A stretch of 64,000 bases of DNA, taken from Bacteroidota bacterium (GTDB lineage Bacteria > Bacteroidota > Bacteroidia > Chitinophagales > BACL12). The notes under the pieces were generated by a model. It made no database searches. It was not told where the DNA came from and was given only the letters and a program-made list of their open reading frames with translations. The DNA is taken from the NCBI GenBank assembly GCA_016715425.1, contig JADKAC010000005.1, forward strand, positions 992,001-1,056,000, written 5' to 3'. The position numbers and the translations under genes were made by a program. Shown here one piece after another: positions 35,259-43,342 of this stretch (positions within the stretch are counted from its first letter, which is position 1; each line of letters starts with the position of its first letter).

Positions 35259-37067
35259 ATGAAGATTAGAAATATTGCAATTATTGCCCACGTAGATCAC
35301 GGCAAAACTACACTAGTAGATAAAATTCTACACCACTGCCAACTTTTTCAAAAGGATGTAAGTGAATTAATACTTGATAACAATGAATTAGAGCGGGAGC
35401 GAGGTATCACTATCCTTTCTAAAAATGTGTCTGTCAGGTACAAAGACATCAAGATAAATATTATTGACACTCCAGGTCACGCCGATTTTGGCGGAGAGGT
35501 GGAGCGTGTGCTTAATATGGCTGATGGTGCTCTTGTATTAGTGGATGCATTTGAAGGACCTATGCCACAGACTCGTTATGTTTTGCAAAAAGCATTGAAT
35601 CTAGGTTTAAAACCTGTTGTTGTAATTAATAAAGTAGATAAAGAAAATTGCCGGCCTGATGAAGTGCATGAAGCCATGTTCGATTTGATGTTTAATCTTG
35701 GCGCAACTCAGGATCAACTGGACTTTCCCACTGTATATGGCTCGGCCAAACACAATTGGATGGGTGCTGACTGGAAGAATCCTGCAAATGATATAGATTT
35801 TTTATTAGAGACAATAGTGGAACATATTCCGCATCCCGTAATGCGTGAAGGCACAACACAAATGCAGGTGACAAGTATTGATTACAGTAATTACATTGGT
35901 AGGATTGCTATTGGCAGAGTACATCGTGGTACTATAAAAGCCAATCAGGCAGTAAGTCTGGTAAAAAGAAATGGCAGCATCGAGAAAAGCCGTATTAAAG
36001 AATTATTTCTTTTTGAAGGTTTGGGTAAAGTAAAAGCGGAAATTGCAGAGTGCGGAGATATTTGTGCTGTTACTGGTATCGAAGGGTTTGAAATTGGGGA
36101 TACAATTGCAGATTTAGAAACTCCTGAAGGATTGAAAATTATTCCAATTGATGAACCAACAATCAGTATGTTGTTTACAAATAATGATTCACCATTTTTT
36201 GGTAAGGAGGGAAAGTATGTAACCAGCCGCCACATCCGTGACCGTTTATATAAAGAAATTGAAAAGAATCTCGCTTTAAAAGTAGTAGATACAGGTTCAC
36301 CTGATTCATTTATGGTATTTGGCAGAGGGATTTTACATCTATCTATCTTAGTTGAGACTATGCGCAGGGAAGGATATGAATTGCAATTAGGTCAACCAAA
36401 GGTGATTCTGAAAAATATAGATGGTGTGAAATGTGAGCCTATAGAAGAATTGGTTATCGATACAACAGAAAATTCAGCAGGTAGAGTAATTGAAGCGGTG
36501 AGTCAGCGAAAAGGGGAGATGCTGATTATGGAACCTAAAGGAGATATGACGCATCTTGAATTTAATATTCCCAGCCGTGGCTTAATGGGGTTAAGAACTC
36601 AAATTCTGAATCTTACTCAGGGTGAGGCAGTTATGAACCACAGATTTAAGGCTTATGAACCTTGGAAAGGGGATATTCCCGGCAGAGTGAATGGTACACT
36701 GATCGTATTTGAAACAGGTGCTACAATTGCTTATGCATTAGATAAATTACAGGATAGAGGAATCTTCTTCGTCGGACCAGGTGAAGAGGTTTATATGGGA
36801 CAGGTGATTGGAGAGAACAGTCGTGATAATGATTTAGTGGTGAATGTTACCAGAACTAAAAAACTGACTAACATGAGGGCAAGTGGTAGTGATGACAAAG
36901 CTAAGCTAACACCTCCCAGAAGATTGACCTTGGAAGAAGCTATGGAATATATTCAGGGAGATGAATTTGTGGAAGTTACTCCAAAAAGCATTAGGTTACG
37001 TAAGATACACTTGCAGGAGCATGACCGTAAAAAAGCTGCAAACACTGCTAATTCAACTGAAGAATAA
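35259..37067 (+). CDS. typA: Translational GTPase TypA/BipA
   Basis: Ribosome-binding GTPase involved in ribosome assembly and stress adaptation. G1 AHVDHGKTTL (10-19), G2 region ERERGITIL, G3 DTPGHADFGGEV, G4 NKVDK, then EF-G-like domains II, III and V and the TypA-specific C-terminal domain (GEEVYMGQVIGENSRDNDL, LTNMRASGSDDKAKLTPP). At 602 residues it matches the family. Monocistronic with its own promoter. Confidence 0.97.
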   Translation: MKIRNIAIIAHVDHGKTTLVDKILHHCQLFQKDVSELILDNNELERERGITILSKNVSVRYKDIKINIIDTPGHADFGGEVERVLNMADGALVLVDAFEGPMPQTRYVLQKALNLGLKPVVVINKVDKENCRPDEVHEAMFDLMFNLGATQDQLDFPTVYGSAKHNWMGADWKNPANDIDFLLETIVEHIPHPVMREGTTQMQVTSIDYSNYIGRIAIGRVHRGTIKANQAVSLVKRNGSIEKSRIKELFLFEGLGKVKAEIAECGDICAVTGIEGFEIGDTIADLETPEGLKIIPIDEPTISMLFTNNDSPFFGKEGKYVTSRHIRDRLYKEIEKNLALKVVDTGSPDSFMVFGRGILHLSILVETMRREGYELQLGQPKVILKNIDGVKCEPIEELVIDTTENSAGRVIEAVSQRKGEMLIMEPKGDMTHLEFNIPSRGLMGLRTQILNLTQGEAVMNHRFKAYEPWKGDIPGRVNGTLIVFETGATIAYALDKLQDRGIFFVGPGEEVYMGQVIGENSRDNDLVVNVTRTKKLTNMRASGSDDKAKLTPPRRLTLEEAMEYIQGDEFVEVTPKSIRLRKIHLQEHDRKKAANTANSTEE

Positions 37068-37159
37068 TTTTGTTTATTGAGTTTATCCTATTTAAGACAT
37101 TTTTATCCACATGTGGGTAAAACATAATTTTTAAAACTTACCACATAAACTTTTGTTTC

Positions 37160-37167
37160 TAAATTTG
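37160..37167 (+). promoter_or_regulatory. -7 promoter element of the desaturase gene
   Basis: TAAATTTG followed by CACG, 19 bases before the ATG; fits TAnnTTTG. Confidence 0.45.
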
Positions 37168-37186
37168 CACGTCAAAAAAAATATCA

Positions 37187-38281
37187 ATGCAAGGAAAAGT
37201 TAAATTCGTAGATAGATCTAATTCAGATTTTTTTAAAGTTCTTCGTAAAAGAATCAATGAACATTTTGAAACTAATCATATTAAAAAAACCGGTGACTAT
37301 CGTATGGTTTTAAAGTCAATAGCTATGTTGGGTATTTACTTGTTGCCATTTATTTTAATACTTACCAGTTTACTTCCTGTTTGGGCAACATATATATGTT
37401 GGGTGATAATGGGTTTAGGATTAGCCGGAAGCGGAATGAGTGTAATGCATGATGCAGTTCACGGAGTATATTCTGAAAATAAAACCGTGAATACCTGGAT
37501 GGGACATTCCATGTATCTATTTGGAGCAAACACATTCAACTGGAAAATTCAACATAATATTTTACATCATACATATACCAATGTATATGGTATGGATGAA
37601 GATATTCATGATAAACCTATGTTGCGTTTATCACCCTATGGCAAATTGGGCTTTGTACATAAATATCAGCATATCTATGGTTTTGTGTTATATGGATTAG
37701 CCACACTTTCCTGGACTTTAAATAAAGACTTTAAGCAAATAATGAAGTATCATAAAAATAATATGATAGAAGGTAATGGCAGTAAATTAGGAAGGGAATT
37801 GACGGATATGATTATTGGAAAGTTACTTTATTATGCAGTATTTGTAGTACTTCCAATTTTGATCACACCTTACAGCGCTTTAATAATTATTTCCGGATTT
37901 TTATTGATGCATTTTGTTGCTGGTGTTGTATTGAGTACTATTTTTCAACTAGCACATGTGGTGGAAAGTACAGAACATCATCATGAAGATGGCACTGGCG
38001 AAATTGAAAATTCATGGGCAATTCACCAATTACATACAACAGCAAATTTTGCAAAAAAGAATAGAATATTAAGCTGGTATGTAGGAGGTTTAAACTATCA
38101 AATTGAACACCATTTATTTCATAATATCTGCCATGTACATTATAAAGATATTGCACCAATAGTAAAATCTACAGCTCAGGAATATGGCATTCCTTATAAT
38201 GAGTATCGCACCTTTTGGCAGGCATTAGGATCTCATATTAAAATGTTGAAGCAAATTGGGAGAAACAGCTTAGCTGCCTGA
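37187..38281 (+). CDS. Membrane fatty-acid desaturase, front-end (QxxHH) type
   Basis: Di-iron desaturase of 364 residues with three His boxes: HDAVH (88-92), HNILHH (123-128) and QIEHH (305-309), the last with Gln replacing the first His as in front-end delta-5/6-type enzymes. Four membrane spans lie around residues 42-80 and 212-252. There is no fused cytochrome b5 domain, so electrons must come from a separate donor. It probably introduces double bonds into membrane acyl chains. Substrate and position cannot be read from sequence. Confidence 0.9.
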   Translation: MQGKVKFVDRSNSDFFKVLRKRINEHFETNHIKKTGDYRMVLKSIAMLGIYLLPFILILTSLLPVWATYICWVIMGLGLAGSGMSVMHDAVHGVYSENKTVNTWMGHSMYLFGANTFNWKIQHNILHHTYTNVYGMDEDIHDKPMLRLSPYGKLGFVHKYQHIYGFVLYGLATLSWTLNKDFKQIMKYHKNNMIEGNGSKLGRELTDMIIGKLLYYAVFVVLPILITPYSALIIISGFLLMHFVAGVVLSTIFQLAHVVESTEHHHEDGTGEIENSWAIHQLHTTANFAKKNRILSWYVGGLNYQIEHHLFHNICHVHYKDIAPIVKSTAQEYGIPYNEYRTFWQALGSHIKMLKQIGRNSLAA

Positions 38282-38415
38282 GGTAATTCTATTTTAATTT
38301 TTTAATAATGCGTAGATGATTTCTTTGAAGTTTATTCAAAAGTTATCTCAATATATTATTTGCGTTGTTTAATAATATTACTTGCCAAATGTTTATATTG
38401 CAAGTAGAAAACAAA

Positions 38416-39063
38416 TTAAAACAAACCGTATAATTCCCGATTAACACGATTAATTACTTCACCTAAATCTTCTTTGTTTTCAGCGAAGTTGCAGTTTTCG
38501 ATATCAATGATAAGCAGTTTACCATGCTTATATTTATTTATCCAGCCTTCGTAATATTCATTTAAGCGACGCAGATAATCCAAGCGCAAATTGTCCTCAT
38601 ATTCACGGCCACGTTTTTGAATTTGATTAACTAATGCAGGAATAGAGGCACGCAAATAAATAAGTAAATCCGGTGGAGCAATCAATGAGGTAAGTGTATT
38701 AAATATTTCAGAATAGTTTTGAAAATCCCGGGAGCTCATCAATCCCATTGCATGCAGATTGGGAGCAAATATTTGCGCATCTTCATAGATAGTGCGATCT
38801 TGTATTACTGTTTTTTCTCCTTTTTGGATTTCTAATATTTGCTTAAATCTGTTGTTTAAAAAGTATATCTGTAAGTTAAATGCCCAACGTGGCATATCCT
38901 GATAAAAATCATATAAGTAGGGATTATTTTCTACGTCTTCATAATGCGCTTCCCATCCAAAATGTTTTGCGAGTTGACTGGTAAGTGTTGTTTTACCGGC
39001 ACCAATATTACCTGCAATTGCAATATGCTTTACAGGTATTTTTTCTTCCTTTTTTTTCGCCAT
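38416..39063 (-). CDS. Deoxynucleoside kinase (dAK/dGK family)
   Basis: Phosphorylates deoxynucleosides for salvage. A 215-residue P-loop kinase: IAIAGNIGAGKTTLT (P-loop, residues 13-27), YEDVENNPYLYDFYQDMPRW, VIQDRTIYEDAQIF (the DRS-like motif as DRT) and RGREYEDNLRLDYL (lid Arg). The ATG is three bases past the trpS stop on the same strand, so the two are likely co-transcribed. Base preference (dA, dG or dC) is not decidable here. Confidence 0.92.
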   Translation of the reverse strand: MAKKKEEKIPVKHIAIAGNIGAGKTTLTSQLAKHFGWEAHYEDVENNPYLYDFYQDMPRWAFNLQIYFLNNRFKQILEIQKGEKTVIQDRTIYEDAQIFAPNLHAMGLMSSRDFQNYSEIFNTLTSLIAPPDLLIYLRASIPALVNQIQKRGREYEDNLRLDYLRRLNEYYEGWINKYKHGKLLIIDIENCNFAENKEDLGEVINRVNRELYGLF

Positions 39064-39066
39064 TAG

Positions 39067-40068
39067 TTAAAAATAATTTAGACCGACTAATTTTCTTACC
39101 TCTTTAATTGTGTATTCGGCATTTACAATAGCTGCTTCACCGCCTAAAATAACAACCTTTTTTAAATATTTCTCATCAGCCAACAATTCATTTATTCTTT
39201 TTCTGATTGGAGTAACCACCTCAATGATATCTTCAGCAAGTTGCTTTTTCATATCACCATATTTGATACTGCAATTATTGTATGCATCGGTAAAATGCAT
39301 CACAGTTGAAATGCTGCTAACAATTTTCATTAAATCAAATAAATTAATTATTTCTTGGGGCATAACTTGAAAAGGTTCAGAAGGTCCGCCATCTGTTTTA
39401 GCTCGCATAATTTTTTTGCGAATATCATCATCCGTGTCATTCATAAATATCGCACTGTTAGCACTACCGGTTTTACTCATTTTAGTACTGCCATCTAAAC
39501 CGGGGACTTTGGTAAGTTGCTCTTCAAAATTGTAAGCCATTGGCTCCGGAAAAAATTCTGAGTTGTATTTTGAATTAAAACGCTTTGCAAAATTCCGTGT
39601 CATTTCAAGATGTTGTTCTTGATCTTTTCCTACCGGCACTTTATTGGCACGATGTATCAAAATATCCGCTGCCATCAGAACCGGATAGGTAAGTAAACCG
39701 GCATTGATATTTTCTTTATGGACTTTTATTTTTTCTTTAAACGTAACTACTTTTTCTAATTCACCTTTATAGGCAATCATATTTAATATCAAATACAATT
39801 CAGGTATTTGAGGCAGATCACTTTGCAAATACAGACTTACTCTTTCGGGATCTAAACCACAAGCCAGATAAGTGGCAATGCTTTGTTTAACTAATATTGA
39901 AAGTTCTTCCGGTTGATGATGCGTGGTGAGAGAATGATAATCGGCAATAAAAAAATATCCTTTATAATTTTCATCTTCCTGAATGCGCACAAAGTTGCGC
40001 ACGGCTCCATAATAATTACCTAAATGTAAAACACCGGTTGGTCTGATTCCGCTTACTACGATTTCCAT
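39067..40068 (-). CDS. trpS: Tryptophan--tRNA ligase
   Basis: Class I aminoacyl-tRNA synthetase, 333 residues. HIGH-like motif GVLHLGNYYGAV near the N-terminus, DYHSLTT, PVGKDQEQHLEMTRNF and the KMSKS loop TKMSKT. The start is set at the ATG of MEIVVSGIRPTG (40068), the family's usual N-terminus, and not at the upstream ATG (40101): a good -7 promoter element (40075-40082) lies between the two. First gene of an operon with the deoxynucleoside kinase. Confidence 0.96.
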   Translation of the reverse strand: MEIVVSGIRPTGVLHLGNYYGAVRNFVRIQEDENYKGYFFIADYHSLTTHHQPEELSILVKQSIATYLACGLDPERVSLYLQSDLPQIPELYLILNMIAYKGELEKVVTFKEKIKVHKENINAGLLTYPVLMAADILIHRANKVPVGKDQEQHLEMTRNFAKRFNSKYNSEFFPEPMAYNFEEQLTKVPGLDGSTKMSKTGSANSAIFMNDTDDDIRKKIMRAKTDGGPSEPFQVMPQEIINLFDLMKIVSSISTVMHFTDAYNNCSIKYGDMKKQLAEDIIEVVTPIRKRINELLADEKYLKKVVILGGEAAIVNAEYTIKEVRKLVGLNYF

Positions 40069-40074
40069 ATGTGG

Positions 40075-40082
40075 CAAAGATA
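40075..40082 (-). promoter_or_regulatory. -7 promoter element of trpS
   Basis: On the minus strand TATCTTTG, six bases before the ATG at 40068. It implies a leaderless or nearly leaderless trpS mRNA. Confidence 0.5.
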
Positions 40083-40186
40083 ATAATGTGTTCGCCCTCA
40101 AACAGATTTAAATGATTACAATTTACCGGAATTCTAAACATAGTTTAACAAACAGCACTCTGCTTTCTGTTTATCTTTACAACTAT

Positions 40187-40480
40187 ATGCATGCAGATAA
40201 AGAATTAATAGCTAAACTTTCCAATCTTGCGAAGTTGCAATTCAATAAAGAGGAAGAAGAACAGATTGTCTCAGATCTAGAAAATATGATTGCCTTTATT
40301 GACAGATTGAGAGAAGTAAATGTAGATGGTGTAGAGCCGTTGGTATATATTAATGATTCGCATAATCAAATGCGGGATGATATTGTAAAAATGGAAATTA
40401 CAAAAGAACAGGCATTGCAAAATGCTCCTTTAGCCGACAGTGATTATTTTAAAGTACCTAAAGTTTTAAAAAAGCAATAG
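40187..40480 (+). CDS. gatC: Asp-tRNA(Asn)/Glu-tRNA(Gln) amidotransferase subunit C
   Basis: A 97-residue small subunit of GatCAB, which converts misacylated Glu-tRNA(Gln) and Asp-tRNA(Asn). Features: LIAKLSNLAKLQFNKEEEEQ, DLENMIAFIDRLREVNVDGVEPLVY, then the loop MRDD and the C-terminal DSDYFKVPKVLKK. The start ATG at 40187 gives the family length of about 95; the ATG at 40112 would add 25 unrelated residues. Followed after three bases by the ABC ATPase gene. gatA and gatB are not in the window. Confidence 0.93.
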   Translation: MHADKELIAKLSNLAKLQFNKEEEEQIVSDLENMIAFIDRLREVNVDGVEPLVYINDSHNQMRDDIVKMEITKEQALQNAPLADSDYFKVPKVLKKQ

Positions 40481-40483
40481 GCT

Positions 40484-41221
40484 ATGGAAATAATTAAACT
40501 GGAAGACATAAAAAAAACGTATGACCTTGGTAAAGTAAAAATCGAAGTGCTAAAGGGCATTAGTCTTAATATTCAAAAAAATGAATATGTTGCTATTATG
40601 GGTCCTTCCGGATCTGGTAAATCCACATTGATGAATCTTGTGGGATGTCTTGATAAACCAACCTCCGGTAAGTACACATTGAATAATAAATTAGTGAGTA
40701 CCATGAGTGAGAATGAATTGGCTGAAGTGCGCAATAAAGAAATTGGATTTGTATTTCAAACATTTAACCTAATGGCCAGACTTTCTGCAGTTGAAAATGT
40801 TGCGCTCCCACTTATTTATGCAGCTCAAAACAAAACGAAAAGAACAGCTAAAGCAATAGAGGTATTAACTGCTGTGGGATTAGGACATAGACTTACTCAC
40901 AAGCCTAATGAATTATCCGGTGGTGAAAGACAACGTGTGGCTGTTGCCAGAGCATTAGTGAATAATCCTTCGATAATACTTGCAGATGAGCCTACCGGAA
41001 ATTTGGATACTCGCACTAGTTATGAAATTATGGAGCTGTTTGAAGAAATTCATAAGCAAGGTAACACAGTGATAATTGTAACCCATGAAGAAGATATTGC
41101 AAGATATGCGCATCGCATTATTCGTTTGCGTGATGGCATGATTGAAAAAGATGAATTGAATACAAATAAATTAGATCCTAAAGAATTGCGGGAAAGGCTG
41201 CAACCATTTAATAATTCATGA
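40484..41221 (+). CDS. ABC transporter ATPase, LolD/MacB type
   Basis: A 245-residue ATPase: Walker A GPSGSGKST (39-47), Q-loop near FVFQTFNL, signature LSGGERQR, Walker B IILADEPTGNLD and the switch His in IIVTHEED. The NLDT and RYAHRIIRLRDG endings are typical of the MacB/LolD/FtsE class, which works with MacB-type permeases. A matching permease is 2.1 kb downstream at 43343, beyond three other genes. It overlaps the adenosyltransferase gene by four bases (ATGA). Confidence 0.9.
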   Translation: MEIIKLEDIKKTYDLGKVKIEVLKGISLNIQKNEYVAIMGPSGSGKSTLMNLVGCLDKPTSGKYTLNNKLVSTMSENELAEVRNKEIGFVFQTFNLMARLSAVENVALPLIYAAQNKTKRTAKAIEVLTAVGLGHRLTHKPNELSGGERQRVAVARALVNNPSIILADEPTGNLDTRTSYEIMELFEEIHKQGNTVIIVTHEEDIARYAHRIIRLRDGMIEKDELNTNKLDPKELRERLQPFNNS

Positions 41222-41766
41222 AGATTTATACAAAGAAAGGAGATGCCGGTAAAACCTCCTTGATAGGAGGAACCCGTGTACCGAAACATCACTTAAGAGT
41301 TGAGGCTTATGGAACAGTGGATGAGCTGAATGTTGTGATTGGTTTACTTATAGATCAATTAAATACAAAGCATGAAATTGAAATATTAAGAATTATTCAG
41401 GATAGATTATTTATCACAGGAAGTAATCTTGCTGCCGATCCTGAAAAAAGTAAAATGACTTTACCACAATTAAGTACAGAGGATATTGAAATGCTTGAAA
41501 AAGAAATTGACATCATGGATGCGGCATTGCCTCCTCTTAAAAATTTTATACTTCCCGGTGGGCATCCTGCTGTTTCATTTAGTCATTTGGCCAGAGTGGT
41601 TTGCCGCAGAGCAGAACGGATAGTTTCTCAATTAGCTGAGAATGAAAGTTTAAACCCGGATATAATAATCTATTTAAACCGGCTGAGTGATTACTTCTTT
41701 ATGCTGAGCCGTTGGAATGCACATATTTTAAATGTGGAAGAAACGGCCTGGCATACAAGATCCTGA
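41218..41766 (+). CDS. Cob(I)alamin adenosyltransferase, PduO type
   Basis: A 182-residue enzyme that attaches the adenosyl group to cob(I)alamin, making adenosylcobalamin. Motifs: MKIYTKKGDAGKTSLIGGTR (ATP-binding N-terminus), VEAYGTVDELN, FILPGGHPAVSFSHLARVVCRRAER and LNRLSDYFFMLSRW. It starts in the ATPase stop. Together with the riboswitch operon at 16 kb it suggests that imported cobalamin is converted to the coenzyme form that the riboswitch senses. Confidence 0.95.
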   Translation: MKIYTKKGDAGKTSLIGGTRVPKHHLRVEAYGTVDELNVVIGLLIDQLNTKHEIEILRIIQDRLFITGSNLAADPEKSKMTLPQLSTEDIEMLEKEIDIMDAALPPLKNFILPGGHPAVSFSHLARVVCRRAERIVSQLAENESLNPDIIIYLNRLSDYFFMLSRWNAHILNVEETAWHTRS

Positions 41767-41865
41767 TTAAAAAAAATCTTTCAAATAATAAGTACAATTC
41801 CTCATGCAACCAATGGGTTTAATATTTCTTTTTACAAATCAGGAACATTGTTTTAAAAACAAACC

Positions 41866-41895
41866 TTGCAGGTGAATGAAAAAAACATATTTTTG
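41866..41895 (+). promoter_or_regulatory. Bacteroidota -33/-7 promoter of the DUF2795 gene
   Basis: TTG at 41866-41868 and TATTTTTG at 41888-41895 with 19 bases between, matching TTG-N19-TAnnTTTG. The ATG is 26 bases downstream. Confidence 0.65.
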
Positions 41896-41921
41896 CGCAA
41901 AATTTAAATAACAGTTTTATT

Positions 41922-42143
41922 ATGTATTGGACCTTAGAATTAGCCTCCCATTTAGAAGAAGCCCCATGGCCGGCAACAAAAGATGAATTGATTGATTACG
42001 CTATTCGTTCCGGTGCGCCCATCGAGGTGATTGAAAACTTACAGGAATTGGAAGATGAAGGTGAGTATTTCGAAGGCATTGAGGACATTTGGTCGGACTA
42101 TCCCACACACGAAGATTTTTTCTTTGATGAAGAAGAATATTAA
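41922..42143 (+). CDS. DUF2795-domain small acidic protein
   Basis: A 73-residue protein starting MYWTLELASHLEEAPWPATK, with YAIRSGAPIEVIENLQEL and a strongly acidic C-terminal half (DEGEYFEGIEDIW, DFFFDEEEY). The first half is the DUF2795 pattern (L...L...PWPATK.EL...A...GAP..V...L). Its role is not known. Very acidic and without a leader, so cytoplasmic. It has its own good promoter and terminator, a sign that it is a real gene. Confidence 0.88.
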   Translation: MYWTLELASHLEEAPWPATKDELIDYAIRSGAPIEVIENLQELEDEGEYFEGIEDIWSDYPTHEDFFFDEEEY

Positions 42144-42162
42144 ATCAAAATTTTTTTAAAAT

Positions 42163-42190
42163 AAAAAGCCCTCTTTTGAAGGGCTTTTTT
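42163..42190. terminator. Bidirectional rho-independent terminator
   Basis: AAAAAGCCCTC (42163-42173) pairs with GAAGGGCTTTTT around a short T-rich loop. A and T tracts on either side let it serve the DUF2795 gene and the convergent queA gene, whose stop is 21 bases to the right. Confidence 0.85.
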
Positions 42191-42210
42191 TATTATGCGT
42201 TTGTACAGAT

Positions 42211-43260
42211 TTAAATTATCAGCATCGCATCACCATAACTAAAGAAACGGTATTTCTCCTTCATGGCAATCTTATAAGCTTCCATTGCAAGATCATATCC
42301 TGCAAAAGCAGCAACCATAATTATTAAACTTGTTTTAGGCAAATGAAAATTTGTCAACATGGAATTACAAATTGAAAACTCATAAGGTGGGTTTATAAAT
42401 AAATTCGTCCAGCCTTCTTCAGTTTTTAAAAGTTTGTTTGCACTTACTGAAGTTTCAACTGCACGCATCGAAGTAGTACCAATTGCACAGATGCGCTTGT
42501 TTTCCTTAATACCCTTATTAACGATTTCTACTGCACTTTTATCTACCTTGATATACTCTGCATCCATTTTATGTTTGGAAAGGTCCTCAACATCTATTGA
42601 GCGAAAAGTACCCAAGCCAATATGCAAGGTTACCTCAGCGAAATTGATTCCTTTTATTTCCAAACGTTTTAAAATTTCTTTGCTGAAATGCAATCCGGCA
42701 GTTGGAGCTGCAACAGCACCATCAAATTTTGCATACACAGTTTGATAGCGTTCCTTATCTTCCGGTTCGGGTTTTCTCTTAATATATTTTGGCAATGGTG
42801 TTTCTCCAAGAATTTCAATGATGTCTCTTAATTCTTGTGGTGTACCATCATGTAAAAAACGAATTGTGCGACCACGGGAAGTTGTATTATCAACCACCTC
42901 AGCAACCAACATATCGTCATCACCGAAATACAGTTTATTACCTACCCGAATTTTACGAGCAGGATCTACTAATACATCCCACAGATGCATTTCACGATTT
43001 AATTCACGCAACATGAACACTTCAATCTTAGCACCGGTCTTTTCTTTGCGACCATACAGGCGAGCACTGAATACTTTTGTATTATTCAATACCATCACAT
43101 CACCTTCATCAAAGTATTCCAGAATATCTTTGAAAAGTTTATGTTCTATTTTACCTGTGTGGCGATGCACTACCATCATTCTTGCACCTTCACGTTCTTT
43201 AGTAGGTTTTTGAGCTATCAGATCTTTGGGCAGTTCGAAATTGAACTTGGATAATTTCAT
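42211..43260 (-). CDS. queA: S-adenosylmethionine:tRNA ribosyltransferase-isomerase
   Basis: Makes epoxyqueuosine in tRNA by transferring the ribosyl part of SAM to 7-aminomethyl-deazaguanine. At 349 residues it has the family landmarks: FNFELPKDLIAQKPTKEREGARMMV at the start, VLNNTKVFSARLYG, PLPKYIKRK, GAVAAPTAGLHFS, VTLHIGLGTFR and FHLPKTSLIIMVAAFAGYD. A -7 element lies 23 bases upstream. No other queuosine gene is in the window. Confidence 0.97.
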   Translation of the reverse strand: MKLSKFNFELPKDLIAQKPTKEREGARMMVVHRHTGKIEHKLFKDILEYFDEGDVMVLNNTKVFSARLYGRKEKTGAKIEVFMLRELNREMHLWDVLVDPARKIRVGNKLYFGDDDMLVAEVVDNTTSRGRTIRFLHDGTPQELRDIIEILGETPLPKYIKRKPEPEDKERYQTVYAKFDGAVAAPTAGLHFSKEILKRLEIKGINFAEVTLHIGLGTFRSIDVEDLSKHKMDAEYIKVDKSAVEIVNKGIKENKRICAIGTTSMRAVETSVSANKLLKTEEGWTNLFINPPYEFSICNSMLTNFHLPKTSLIIMVAAFAGYDLAMEAYKIAMKEKYRFFSYGDAMLII

Positions 43261-43282
43261 ACGTACATTTTTATTGAGCGTG

Positions 43283-43290
43283 CAAATTTA
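43283..43290 (-). promoter_or_regulatory. -7 promoter element of queA
   Basis: On the minus strand TAAATTTG, 22 bases before the ATG; fits TAnnTTTG. It faces the divergent promoter at 43326-43333. Confidence 0.45.
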
Positions 43291-43325
43291 ACAATACCAA
43301 AACTAAATAGTAGGCCTATGCTATC

Positions 43326-43333
43326 TATATTTG
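43326..43333 (+). promoter_or_regulatory. -7 promoter element of the ABC permease gene
   Basis: TATATTTG, nine bases before the ATG at 43343. It covers the TTG at 43331 where the longest frame begins, which argues against that start. Confidence 0.5.
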
Positions 43334-43342
43334 AACCATTCT

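Noticed and set aside
40112..40186. Longer N-terminus for gatC
   Set aside because: The extra 25 residues are not part of the family and the internal ATG gives the normal length.
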